Source: JAHEGP01 sp963792875 (GTDB lineage Bacteria; Pseudomonadota; Gammaproteobacteria; Pseudomonadales; JAHEGP01). Taken from it: DNA of 64,000 nucleotides. How positions within the stretch are numbered: position 1 is the first letter of the stretch; each line of letters opens with the position of its first letter. The stretch lies in NCBI GenBank assembly GCA_963792875.1, contig CAWBXV010000001.1:172213-236212 (forward strand), given 5' to 3'. Both the position numbers and the translations under genes were made by a program. The notes under the pieces are model-generated. The model was not told the origin of the DNA. It saw only the letters and a list, made by a program, of their open reading frames with translations, and did not search any database. Below are positions 54,180 to 62,666 of the stretch, piece by piece.

Positions 54180-55229
54180 CTAGGCCAACAGGAAGGTGAT
54201 CCTCCTGCCCCAAGCGCTGTCCTGAGAAATAAACCGGCTGACGAAATTTTTTTGAATCAGCGTAAAAGCGACCCCGAAAGCGAAAAGATAGATGGCTTTG
54301 ATGACAAAAATCATGAAATCACCATCGCTGTAGCCAATGGAAAACTTCCAGACATAAAACCCCATGATATGCCAGAGATACACCCACAACGAATTCGACG
54401 AAAGCCACCTGATGATGCTGGCACACCGGGGACGGATAATCTTGAGTTCTCTGCAGGCGAGATACACCAGGTTCAACGCGCAGAAGGCATAGGAAAAGTA
54501 ATAAACGGTGGGGGGATATTTGTAATACTGGGTGGGAATAAAGTAACCGGATTCAATATGTTTCGAAATTGCGAGGCAGGCAAACAGCGCAAATGACAGA
54601 AAACTAAGGCAGAGAACCTGACGGCGGGAAAGAGCGGACAACCTGAAGCCATAAAGATACAGAATGGCATACGGAACGACGATAAAAATGACTTCATCAA
54701 AGAGGAGCGCGGCACCGCCATGAGCCGCCGGGGAGATCAATGAAACCATGACCTCATAGGCCAGATAAGCCAATATCACCACGGTAAAGTAGATAAAATC
54801 TGATGAAATGCGTCGATTCAAAGCCAGGGCAAAAGGCGTCACCAGCGCCAGCAATATGTAGACCTTGAAGATCCACAGGAATTTTATGCCCTCAAGGAAA
54901 CCGTAGGACATGACCACTTGCCTGACCGAAAAGGGAAAGTCTTTATCGAGGCTCCGGGAGACGACAAGAAAAGCCAGAAAGAACGCGCTGAGAAATATCC
55001 AGGCCGGCAGGATCAGGCGGGCGAGTCTCTTTTTGTAGAACTCGAGCGGTTGCAGCTCTTTCGCTGCATAGATTAAGGAATATGTCAGCGCCGAAGCCAC
55101 CACGAGCAACGGCGTCCCGAAGTTGCGCAACTGAAACAGCCAGGCCGGCGGTGAAGCATGCGCCACCATAATAATCAGTACGCCGAGCAGTCGGAGCAGG
55201 TCTAAATTAAGGTTCCTGTCGTTCATCAT
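54180..55229 (-). CDS. Acyltransferase family 3 membrane protein (OafA/YrhL-like)
   Basis: A 349-residue polytopic protein with about ten TM helices. The N-terminal LDLLRLLGVLIIMVAHA has the R-x10-H-like arrangement of acyltransferase family 3. A late conserved segment LWVYLWHIMGFYVWKF near residue 290 contains a second typical WH. These proteins acylate surface polysaccharides or other envelope molecules; substrate is unknown. Base composition is distinctly lower in GC than all neighbours, with many A/T-ending codons, suggesting recent transfer. It stands alone. Confidence 0.82.
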   Translation of the reverse strand: MMNDRNLNLDLLRLLGVLIIMVAHASPPAWLFQLRNFGTPLLVVASALTYSLIYAAKELQPLEFYKKRLARLILPAWIFLSAFFLAFLVVSRSLDKDFPFSVRQVVMSYGFLEGIKFLWIFKVYILLALVTPFALALNRRISSDFIYFTVVILAYLAYEVMVSLISPAAHGGAALLFDEVIFIVVPYAILYLYGFRLSALSRRQVLCLSFLSFALFACLAISKHIESGYFIPTQYYKYPPTVYYFSYAFCALNLVYLACRELKIIRPRCASIIRWLSSNSLWVYLWHIMGFYVWKFSIGYSDGDFMIFVIKAIYLFAFGVAFTLIQKNFVSRFISQDSAWGRRITFLLA

Positions 55230-55857
55230 CGTTAACGATCTTTATGCTCACCCAGCCATGCCACCAACCCGTAGACCTCCCCGACAGGTCGCATTGGCAG
55301 CGCGTGTCGCTGGAATCTCGGCCGCTTTACCACCGGCGCAGCAACACTATCCTCGGCCCGACGACTCCTGGAGTCGCCGCCGCGCCGCCCTGGCCGTGCC
55401 GCCTGATCGACTTCAGCGTCACCACATTCCGTCGGGACCCGATCAGCAGCGACCGGTTCACGCGAGGGACGCAGTGGCTGATCGAACGCGCCCGCCGACG
55501 CCGCGCCACTGACGCCTGGCCCGGCGATCGGTCAAAACGACGCATCCGTGCCACACTGCGCCCGCCTGAACAGCGCGCGGATTTTCTCAGAGCCGGGCGG
55601 ACAACAACAGCGTTTCATCAACCCCCAGCGCACATTGCTTCGGAGACGAGGCCAGTTCTCCGGGCGCCCCGTGCGGGCGATGCGATAGTGAACGAGCCCT
55701 GTTGCGCATTCGGCGGTTCTTCCCTATCGTAGGCCGCTTCCGGGCTTGCCACGGGTGAACGCGCGTGCGATGGTCTTCAGGCTCTGAACACAGCGCCTGA
55801 CAGCCGTCACCCGGCGGCATACCGTGGCAGGCTCACCGCAAAGACGAGGGGAATGTT
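55230..55857. other. 628-bp gap with no recognisable gene
   Basis: This lies between the low-GC acyltransferase (minus) and the PuuD-like gene (plus). GC returns to the host level within it. The longest open frame (plus, 55244-55732) is rich in Arg/Pro and does not look like a protein. No repeats, tRNA or IS ends were seen. Confidence 0.5.
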
Positions 55858-56502
55858 GTGAATTCGTTTATCAGTATCGAACTGCTGCTTCGCTGGTTTC
55901 ACGTGCTGTTCGGCGTGACCTGGATAGGCCTGCTGTATTACTTCAACTTTGTACAGGGCGAGTACTTCAAGGAGGCGGAGCCCGGCGCCAAGGCCGACGC
56001 CACCGCCAAGCTGGCGCCGCGCGCCCTGTGGTGGTTTCGCTGGGGCGCGATGTTCACCTTTCTGACCGGGCTATTGCTGCTGGAGGTCATTCGCCACGGC
56101 CATGGCTGGGACTCCTACATCGCGGTGGGAGCGCTGACGGGGACCTTCATGTTCCTGAATGTCTGGCTGATCATCTGGCCCGCCCAGAAGATCGTCTGCG
56201 GCCTCGCTGAGGGCGATAAAGCGGCGGCCGCCCCCAGAGCCCTGCTGGCATCCCGCACCAATACCCTGTTCTCTACCCTGATGCTACTGGGCATGCTGGG
56301 CTCGTTCCACGGCACTGGCCAGGCTTCATACCTGATCACCGAGGGCGTCAGTATCGGCCTGGTCACGGTGCTCGCGCTGATCGTGCTGCTGGAACTGAAC
56401 GCCATCTTCGGCAAATTGGGCCCCATGGCTACCGTGCGCGGCGTCATCCACATGAGCTTTCTGTTGGCGCTGGTGTCGCTGCTGCTGATGCAATTCGTTT
56501 AG
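55858..56502 (+). CDS. PuuD-like urate-hydroxylase N-terminal membrane protein
   Basis: A 214-residue protein with about six TM helices. It resembles the membrane half of PuuD-type urate hydroxylases: LLLRWFHVLFGVTWIGLLYY near residue 9, PRALWWFRWGAMFTFLTGLL near 58, and TNTLFSTLMLLGMLGSFHG near 138. The usual C-terminal cytochrome c domain (CxxCH) is missing, and no other purine gene is near, so urate oxidation is not assured. The start is GTG at 55858 with AGGGG seven bases upstream. No signs of truncation are visible, since the frame ends with a clean stop after the last helix. Confidence 0.7.
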   Translation: MNSFISIELLLRWFHVLFGVTWIGLLYYFNFVQGEYFKEAEPGAKADATAKLAPRALWWFRWGAMFTFLTGLLLLEVIRHGHGWDSYIAVGALTGTFMFLNVWLIIWPAQKIVCGLAEGDKAAAAPRALLASRTNTLFSTLMLLGMLGSFHGTGQASYLITEGVSIGLVTVLALIVLLELNAIFGKLGPMATVRGVIHMSFLLALVSLLLMQFV

Positions 56503-56571
56503 GCCCCACCAGCGCTGCGCGTCGACAGTCCATGCGGCGCGCAGCGGCTTCCGGGAATTAAAGGGAATTAA

Positions 56572-56666
56572 GGGACAGATTTATTTACCCGAAGCCAACT
56601 GCGCCCATGTCAAAGGTGGCAGATCAATTTCCCCCTAGAGGCGCCGCCTCTAAATAAATCTGTCCC
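56572..56666. repeat. REP/MITE-like inverted repeat
   Basis: Perfect 16-bp arms, GGGACAGATTTATTTA (56572-56587) and TAAATAAATCTGTCCC (56651-56666), flank 63 bp that ends with the palindrome GAGGCGCCGCCTC. The same GGGACAGATTTATTT-type end is, from general knowledge, widespread in proteobacterial intergenic repeats. No transposase is inside, so it would be non-autonomous. Confidence 0.7.
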
Positions 56667-56687
56667 CTTTTCCGCTCAAATAACGAA

Positions 56688-56718
56688 AAGGTCCCCCGGT
56701 CGCCCGGGAGGCCTTCTC
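56688..56718 (-). terminator. Terminator-like hairpin in repeat copy A
   Basis: In the minus orientation a GC-rich stem (CCCGGG ... CCGGGGG) is followed by CCTTTTCGTTATTT. It is the duplicate of the hairpin in copy B and lies about 360 bp beyond tRNA-Pro. Confidence 0.5.
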
Positions 56719-56910
56719 GTTCAGGCCACCGCAGCGCGATCCGGCGCGTGAAGTCTCTCACGCGCAGCGGCGCGGGCATTGGGTACGCAATACAAGCAGC
56801 TGCATATCTACTGACCGAGCAATTTCCCGACACCGTCATAGATTTCCCCTATGCAGGAGGCGCCGCCTCAAGAATCTATCCTTTTCCCTCGTCCCCTTTT
56901 CCCTCACATA

Positions 56911-56938
56911 ACGAAAAGGCCCCCGGTCGCCGGGCTTC
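56911..56938 (-). terminator. Probable terminator of the tRNA-Pro transcript
   Basis: Minus-strand stem AAGCCCGG-CGA-CCGGGGGCCTT followed by TTCGTTAT, about 140 bp past the tRNA 3' end. It would end the pheST-ihfA-merR-tRNA transcript. Confidence 0.55.
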
Positions 56939-57077
56939 TCTTCACTAACCACGCGTCCGGTGATGTCTCTCACGCAGGGGCGGGCTTGGGTACCAAACAG
57001 CGCTGTTCTACACCGCTTTCCAAGGATCGCGGGCAGAGTATTTTGCTTCAGGTAACTGCTTGATTGCGTTCGGATTT

Positions 57078-57154
57078 TGGTCGGGACGGCAGGATTTGAA
57101 CCTACGACCACCACACCCCCAGTGTGGTGCGCTACCAGACTGCGCTACGCCCCG
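57078..57154 (-). tRNA. tRNA-Pro (anticodon GGG)
   Basis: A 77-nt cloverleaf. The acceptor stem is CGGGGCG pairing with CGTCCCG (one G-T wobble pair), the 3' CCA is encoded, the D-arm is GCGCAGTCTGGTAGCGC and the T-arm contains GGTTCAAATCC. The anticodon stem CCACA/TGTGG encloses CTGGGGG, giving anticodon GGG (reads CCC/CCU). The position after ihfA and a MerR gene is the same as in pseudomonads. A discriminator A and the CGGG start are typical of proline tRNAs. Confidence 0.95.
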
Positions 57155-57221
57155 AAAATGGTATCGCTCGTTGAGCGGCGCCAATTATACGCCGACTCGT
57201 ACGACATTGTGAACAGTTCTT

Positions 57222-57578
57222 TCAGCTATCCAACAGCCGCCTGAGCTCTTCGAGTTCGGACAGCAGCTGGCGCACCAGTTGCTGATACCTGGCGGTATCC
57301 TCCGGTTTATCGGCTTGCGACATCTTCTGCCGAGCACCTCCTATGGTAAAACCGTGTTCGTAGAGCAGACTGCGGATCTGGCGGATGGTCAGCACATCCT
57401 GGCGCTGATAGTAGCGCCGGTTGCCGCGCCGCTTGACCGGCGCGAGCTGCGGAAACTCCTGCTCCCAGTACCGCAGTACGTGCGGCTTGACGTCACAGAG
57501 TTCACTGACTTCACCGATGGTGAAGTAACGCTTTGCGGGTATCTCGGGCAACTCATTGTTCTGGCTCGGTTCCAGCAT
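57222..57578 (-). CDS. MerR-family transcriptional regulator downstream of ihfA
   Basis: A 118-residue MerR-type protein. The DNA-binding winged helix is RYFTIGEVSELCDVKPHVLRYWE (from residue 17), followed by RRGNRRYYQRQDVLTI and a short coiled-coil dimerisation helix. The metal- or drug-binding cysteines of sensor MerRs are missing; only one Cys is present. It is the conserved but uncharacterised neighbour of ihfA in many gammaproteobacteria. Its start (57578) lies inside the end of ihfA, so they are coupled. Confidence 0.9.
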   Translation of the reverse strand: MLEPSQNNELPEIPAKRYFTIGEVSELCDVKPHVLRYWEQEFPQLAPVKRRGNRRYYQRQDVLTIRQIRSLLYEHGFTIGGARQKMSQADKPEDTARYQQLVRQLLSELEELRRLLDS

Positions 57579-57864
57579 AACATTCTACTCGCGCCTTGAG
57601 CTTCTGGCCGGGCTTGAACGTCACCACCCGGCGGGCACTGATGGGAATTTCCTGACCCGTCTTCGGGTTTCTTCCCGGACGCTCGCTTTTATCCCGCAGA
57701 TCAAAATTGCCGAAACCGGATAACTTCACTTGCTCGTCGTCCTGAAGGGCTTCGCGAATTTCTTCAAACAGCATCTCCACGAGTTCCTTGGCCTCACGCT
57801 TGTTGAGGCCGAGTTCGTCGTGGAGTTTTTCGGCCATATCCGCCTTGGTGAGCGCTCTCGCCAT
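57553..57864 (-). CDS. ihfA: Integration host factor alpha subunit
   Basis: A 103-residue HU/IHF DNA-bending protein. Motifs are ALTKADMAEKLHDELGLNKR, the core VKLSGFGNFDLRDK and the DNA-contacting GRNPKTGQEIPISARRVVTF arm with its intercalating proline. IhfA pairs with IhfB (not in window) to bend DNA at promoters and recombination sites. It begins 2 bp after pheT, as in most gammaproteobacteria. Confidence 0.97.
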   Translation of the reverse strand: MARALTKADMAEKLHDELGLNKREAKELVEMLFEEIREALQDDEQVKLSGFGNFDLRDKSERPGRNPKTGQEIPISARRVVTFKPGQKLKARVECYAGTEPEQ

Positions 57865-57866
57865 CC

Positions 57867-60250
57867 CTAATTCCTTAATGACGCACCAAACTGAGCCGCG
57901 AGCGCTTTGACCACCCGCCCCACGATTTCGTTGACATCAGTGTCATTAAGAGTGCGGGATCCGTCGCGAAAGGTCAAGCCCAATCCCAGGCTTTTTCTTT
58001 GTTTATCAATGCCTTTGCCCTCATAGGCGTCAAACAGGGTGACGCCGGTCAACAGCGCCCCGGCGGCCTCGCGGACGCAATCGAGCACGGCCTGGGCGGG
58101 CAGCGCCTGCGCTACGACGACGGCAATATCCCGACGCACCTCGGGAAATCTCGACAACTCCGAAAACTGTGGCGGCCTGGCCTCAAGTAGCGGCGCCAAC
58201 GCGATCTCCATCAGGAAGACGTCCTGTGCCAGCCCCAGCGCCTGCTGCGCCCGGGGATGCAGGCGCCCCAGCCAGCCGATCTCCCGGTCGCCTTTGCACA
58301 GGCGGGCACTCTGGCCGTCGTGCAGGGCGGGATGCGCTGCCGCCTCGAAGCGGTAGGCGTCGCCGCCTCCCGCCAGCGCCAGCAGTGCCTGCAGATCGCC
58401 CTTGAGATCGAAAAAGTCCACGCTCTCGCCAGTGGCGCTCCAACACTCGGCGTGGCGGCGCCCGGTGATCGCCGCCGCCAGCATCGGCACCTGGCGGATG
58501 TCATCGCCCTCCCGGATGAAGCGCAGACCGCTTTCAAACAGCCGCACGCGCTGCTGCTGGCGGTTGAGATTATAGGCGACCGCACTCACCAGCCCCGGCC
58601 ACAGCCCCTGGCGCATCTCGCTCATATCGGCGGAGATGGGATTGACCAGCCGCACGGCATCGCCGCCGGGCACGAACAGGCGCTGCACTTCCGGCGCGAC
58701 GAAGCTGTAGGTGATGGCCTCCTGGTAACCGCGAGCCAGCAGCACCCCTCGCAGCGCCGGCAGCTCGAGGCGCAGCTCGGACTTCGGCTTGAGTTCGACC
58801 GGCGCGCTGATGGACCGGGTCGGCAGGCGATTGTAGCCGTAGATACGGGCCAGCTCCTCCAGTACGTCGGCCTCTATGGCCATATCGAAGCGCCAGGGCG
58901 GCGGCGCCACCCGCCACCCGTCAGCGTCAGCGCCGGAGGCCGCGACCTCGCAGCCCAGCCCCTGCAGGATGGACTCGACCTCGGCCGCGGCGAGATCGAG
59001 CCCCAGGGTGCGCTCGATGCGCTCGCGGCGCAGCACGATACCCGTGGCCGCGGGCAGCCGGCTGGCGTCGACACACTCGATCACCGGGCCGGGCCGGGCG
59101 TCGCAGACGCTCAGCAGCAGCGCCGTGGCGCGCTCGATGGCGCGCCGCTGGGCGCCATGGTCCACGCCGCGCTCGAAGCGGTGGGACGAGTCCGTATGCA
59201 GGCCATAGCGCCGCGCCTTGCCGGCCAGCAGCGCGGGCGCGAAGAACGCGGATTCAAACAGAATGTCCGCGGTCCCGGCACTGACCCCGCTGTCCTCCCC
59301 CCCATGATGCCGGCGACCGCCCTGGCCCTCGCTGCGTCCGCGATAACCAGGGTCTGGGCATCGAGCGACAGCTGCTGGCCGTCGAGCAGCGTCAGCGTCT
59401 CGCCCTCGCGGGACTGGCGCACCACGATGCCGCCTGCGATCGTGGCCAGATCGAAGGCGTGCATGGGCTGGCCCAGTTCGAGCATGACGTAATTGGTGAT
59501 GTCGACCACCAGATTGATCGGCCGCAGACCGCAACGGCGCAGCTTTTCCTGCATCCACACCGGCGTCGGGCAGGCGGGATCGACCCCCCTGACGACCCTG
59601 GCGCAGTAGCGCGGACACGCCTCGGGCGCCTCGATGGCAATGGGCACGACGTCGTCGATCACCGCGGCCACCGGGGCGAAGGCCGGCGGCGTCAGCGGCG
59701 TGCGATTGATCACCCCCACCTCCCGGGCTATACCCAGCACGCTGAAGCAATCGCCGCGATTGGGCGTGATATCCAGCTCGACGACGCGATCAGCCAGGCC
59801 CAGATAGTGTTCGAGCGGGGCTCCCGCCGGCGCGTCATCCGGCAGCACCATGAGGCCGCTGTCGTCGTCATTGAGCTTCAGCTCGGGGCCACCGCACAGC
59901 ATGCCGTGCGACTCCACCCCGCGCAGGCGGGCGCTGCTGATGGCAAGACCGCCAGGCAACTCGGCTCCCGGCCGGGCGAAGGGCGCCTTCATGCCCACCG
60001 CCGCGTTGGGCGCGCCGCACACCACCTGCACCTGCGCCGCGCCGTCGGACACCTGACAGATGCGCAGCTTGGCAGCATCGGGATGCGGCGCAATGGCGGT
60101 GATGTGCCCCACCACCACGCCGCTGAATTGGGCCGCCGTGGACTCGACGCCGTCCACTTCCAGGCCGGCCATGGTCAGCTGCGCGACGATGGTTTCCAGG
60201 TCGACGCCGGGGTTGACCCACTCGCGCAGCCACTGCTCGTTGATTTTCAT
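57867..60250 (-). CDS. pheT: Phenylalanyl-tRNA synthetase beta subunit, with one-base frameshift
   Basis: PheT with PheS charges tRNA-Phe. N-terminal tRNA-binding (EMAP-like) domain at residues 40-150 (VVVGHITAIAPHPDAAKLRIC), then B3/B4 editing domain, B5 and a C-terminal ferredoxin-fold anticodon domain. The frame breaks in a seven-C run at 59297-59303 (Gs on the coding strand): AGIMGG continues correctly only in another frame as EDSGVSAGTADILFESAFF. One added G gives a normal 794-residue protein. This is a classic homopolymer error, though slippage in the cell cannot be excluded. Start is ATG at 60250, 105 bp after pheS. Confidence 0.93.
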
Positions 60251-60355
60251 AGTGATTTATCCCGTACTGACCTGAATCCGGCGATGCCCCGCTGCCCTGC
60301 TCAGGCGACCATGAGGTCGGCCGACGCCTCCCCCGCTCAGCCCCCGGCGGTCGCG

Positions 60356-61372
60356 CTAGCGAAACTGATCCAGGAACCGCAGGTCGTTGTCAAAGAACAG
60401 GCGCAGATCGTTGACGCCATACCGCAACATCGCCATGCGCTCCACGCCCAGCCCGAAGGCCAGCCCGCTGTAGCGCTCGGTATCGATGCCGCAATGTTCG
60501 AACACGCGCGGATGCACCATGCCGCAGCCCATGATCTCCAGCCACCCCGTCTGCTTGCACACGCGGCAGCCGGCACCGCCACAGATGACGCACTCGATGT
60601 CGACCTCGGCCGAAGGCTCCGTGAACGGGAAGTAGGAGGGGCGGAAGCGCACGCCCAGCGGCGCCTCGAAAAACACCTTGAGAAACTCTTCCACCAGGCC
60701 CTTGAGGTTGGGGAAGCTGACATCGCGGTCCACCACCAGGCCCTCGACCTGATGAAACATCGGCGTGTGGGTGACGTCGGAATCGCAGCGATAGACCCGC
60801 CCCGGACAGATGATGCGCAGGGGCGGCTCGGTGCTCTCCATGACCCGCACCTGCACCGGCGAGGTGTGCGTACGCAGGACGGTGTGGGCGTCGATGTAGA
60901 AGGTATCGTGCATGGCCCGCGCCGGATGGTGCGCCGGTATATTGAGGGCCTCGAAGTTATGGTAGTCGCTCTCGATCTCCGGGCCCTGGGCCACGTCGAA
61001 GCCGGCGCCACGGAAAAACGCCTCGATGCGCTCCAGCGTCCGCGTGATGGGGTGCAGTGAGCCACTCTCGCCGCCGCGGCCGGGCAGCGTCACGTCGATG
61101 GCCTCGGCCCTGAGCTGGTCCGCCACGGCCTGCTCCTGCAGCACCTCCAGGCGCCGCTGCAGCGCCTCGGAAAACTGCTCCTTGGCCTGGTTGATGGCCT
61201 GGCCGGCATCGCGCCGCTGCTCCGGGGGCAGCGTGCCGAGCGTCTTCAGCAACTGGGTCAGCTCGCCCTTCTTGCCCAGATAGCGCACGCGAATCTGATC
61301 GAGGCCATTGAGGTCCGCTGCTGCATCCAGCGCCTGGTTGGCGGACGCCAGAATCGTTGTTAGTTCGGACAT
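60356..61372 (-). CDS. pheS: Phenylalanyl-tRNA synthetase alpha subunit
   Basis: PheS is the catalytic subunit. The 338-residue protein has an N-terminal coiled coil (1-90), then class II motifs: motif 1 around PRAMHDTFYID, motif 2 PLRIICPGRVYRCDSDVTHTPMFHQVEGL (cited in parts: VYRCDSDVTHTPMFHQ) and motif 3 GLAFGLGVERMAMLRYG. The phenylalanine pocket residues FPFTEPSAEVD are present. The frame is intact. Start is ATG at 61372, about 40 bp after a strong terminator-like hairpin that may act as attenuator. Confidence 0.96.
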   Translation of the reverse strand: MSELTTILASANQALDAAADLNGLDQIRVRYLGKKGELTQLLKTLGTLPPEQRRDAGQAINQAKEQFSEALQRRLEVLQEQAVADQLRAEAIDVTLPGRGGESGSLHPITRTLERIEAFFRGAGFDVAQGPEIESDYHNFEALNIPAHHPARAMHDTFYIDAHTVLRTHTSPVQVRVMESTEPPLRIICPGRVYRCDSDVTHTPMFHQVEGLVVDRDVSFPNLKGLVEEFLKVFFEAPLGVRFRPSYFPFTEPSAEVDIECVICGGAGCRVCKQTGWLEIMGCGMVHPRVFEHCGIDTERYSGLAFGLGVERMAMLRYGVNDLRLFFDNDLRFLDQFR

Positions 61373-61414
61373 GGTTTATTCATTCTCCGGGTTCGACACC
61401 GCCGTCGGCTCAAA

Positions 61415-61450
61415 AAAATAGGGAAAGAGCAGCGGCTCTTTCCCTATTTT
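61415..61450 (-). terminator. Strong intrinsic terminator/attenuator between rplT and pheS
   Basis: A perfect 16-bp stem (AAAATAGGGAAAGAGC / GCTCTTTCCCTATTTT) with a 4-base loop lies 33 bp past rplT. On the minus strand it ends in seven Ts. It may end the infC-rpmI-rplT transcript, or partly attenuate pheST. No phenylalanine-rich leader peptide is visible before it. Confidence 0.9.
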
Positions 61451-61482
61451 GGAAGCGGATGGATCACTGCGGGGCCGTGCTC

Positions 61483-61839
61483 TCAGGCCAGTGCGACCCT
61501 GGCTTTCTCCACGATGGCGCCGAACGCTTCCTTGTCGTGCACCGCCAGGTCGGCCAGCACTCTGCGGTCGAGCTCGATATTGGCCTTGCGCAGACCCGCG
61601 ATCAGGCGGCTGTACGCCAGGCCGTTGGCCCGCGACGCCGCATTGATGCGGGTGATCCACAGCGACCGGAACTGCCGCTTGCGCTGACGGCGATCGCGGT
61701 ACGCATATTGGCCCGCCTTGATGACCGCCTGCTTGGCAACGCGATACACGCGGCTGCGCGCACCGTAGTAACCTTTAGCCTGCTTTAAAATTTTCTTGTG
61801 GCGCCGATGTGCGACCACACCACGTTTGACTCGGGGCAT
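61483..61839 (-). CDS. rplT: 50S ribosomal protein L20
   Basis: A 118-residue L20: PRVKRGVVAHRRHKKILKQA at the N-terminus, YYGARSRVYRVAKQAVIKAG and LWITRINAASRANGL in the middle. L20 binds 23S rRNA early in assembly and in many bacteria represses its own operon. The frame is intact and the length normal. It lies 28 bp after the repaired end of rpmI. Confidence 0.97.
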   Translation of the reverse strand: MPRVKRGVVAHRRHKKILKQAKGYYGARSRVYRVAKQAVIKAGQYAYRDRRQRKRQFRSLWITRINAASRANGLAYSRLIAGLRKANIELDRRVLADLAVHDKEAFGAIVEKARVALA

Positions 61840-61867
61840 TGCGATTCCTCCTCAAGAACGACTGCGT

Positions 61868-62069
61868 TCAGACTTCGCGCAACATGCGCGCCACCAGCGG
61901 CTTGTCGGCCTTGTCGAGGCCGCGCGTCCGTTTCGCGCAGGTGGCGCTTGCGCTTGGTGGTCATCTTGGTGAGGATATGGCTCTTGTTGGCGTGCTTGCA
62001 CTTGTAGCGACCGCTGCCGGTCTTCTTAAAGCGCTTGGCCGCCCCACTGTGTACTTTCACTTTGGGCAT
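61868..62069 (-). CDS. rpmI: 50S ribosomal protein L35, with frameshift
   Basis: The first 47 residues are clearly L35 (PKVKVHSGAAKRFKKTGSG, HILTKMTTKRKRHLRET). After ACG the frame breaks near 61925-61928 and resumes as RGLDKADKPLVARMLREV with a TGA at 61868-61870. Removing one base gives a 66-residue protein, matching the family (about 65). Unrepaired, the frame runs on about 47 meaningless residues over rplT. Sequence error is likely, since the gene is in the same error-rich stretch as infC. Confidence 0.9.
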
Positions 62070-62126
62070 TACTGCAACTCCGCATTTAACGATGTAAAAA
62101 GCGCTGGCGGCCGGGAACGGCCAACC

Positions 62127-62664
62127 CTATCGCTTCGACTTTTTAGGGGCAATCACCATCACCAGTTGACGGCCTTCCATGACGGGACGCTGTTCGACGT
62201 CGCCGTAAATCTTGCCAGGTCCGCTTCGACGCGGGCCAACAGCTGCATGCCGATCTCCTGGTGGGCCAACTCACGGCCGCGGTAACGCATGGTCACCTTG
62301 GCCTTGTCCCCGCTCTCTAGGAAACGCATCGGGTTGCGTAGTTTTACCTGATAATCCCCTGTTTATCGGTCCCCGGTCGGAATTTGATCTCCTTGACCTG
62401 GGTACGCTTCTGCTTCTTGCGGGACTCCCTGTCCTGCTTCCCTTTTTTCAAAGGACTCTTTTCCGTAGTCCATGATCTTGCAGACTGGCGGATCCCCTCT
62501 GCCATCAGGACCAGATCCAACTGGGCCTGCTCGGCCGAAGCCAAGGCATCCTGAATGGAGACGATGCCTACCTGCTGGCCATCGGCTCCGATGAGTCTCA
62601 CCTCGCGAGCAGTGATTTCTTCGTTGATAGCCGGGCGCTCGAACCCTTTGCCGCCTCTCTTAAT
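62127..62664 (-). CDS. infC: Translation initiation factor IF-3, AUU start, several frameshifts
   Basis: IF-3 controls start-site selection on the 30S subunit. N-domain (INEEITAREVRLIGADGQQ) and C-domain (KKQKRTQVKEIKFRPGT, MRYRGRELAHQEIGMQLLAR) are recognisable. Four indels break the frame: near 62494-62497 (G-run), 62443-62448 (A-run), 62357-62362 and 62211-62214. Repaired, it is about 179 residues, as expected. The best start is ATT at 62664: GGAG lies eight bases before it and the codons match the E. coli AUU-AAA start region. TTG at 62670 has only two bases from the GGAG. The rare AUU codon underlies IF-3 autoregulation in E. coli. Confidence 0.88.
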
Positions 62665-62666
62665 GT

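Larger units (their letters stand above)
56638..56998. repeat. Tandem pair of diverged ~150-bp units
   Basis: Copy A (56638-56790) and copy B (56857-56998) share GAGGCGCCGCCTC, CCCCTTTTCC, ATAACGAAAAGG, CCCCCGGTCGCC, GTCTCTCACGC and TTGGGTAC in the same order. Both lie downstream of tRNA-Pro. Copy A carries the right arm of the REP-like inverted repeat in place of sequence unique to B. A duplication of the tRNA 3' region is the simplest reading. Confidence 0.7.
56503..57077. other. Repeat-rich gap downstream of tRNA-Pro
   Basis: No genes. It contains an inverted repeat (56572-56666) and a tandem pair of diverged ~150-bp units (56638-56790 and 56857-56998). Each unit has a GC-rich hairpin followed by a T-rich tail in the minus orientation. 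Open frames crossing the region are repeat artefacts. Confidence 0.7.

Noticed and set aside
55244..55732. Plus-strand open frame in the gap after the acyltransferase
   Set aside because: Arg/Pro-rich composition, no motif, no good ribosome binding site.
56836..57114. Small minus-strand open frame crossing tRNA-Pro and repeat copy B
   Set aside because: It starts inside the tRNA and runs through terminator hairpins, so it is not a gene.
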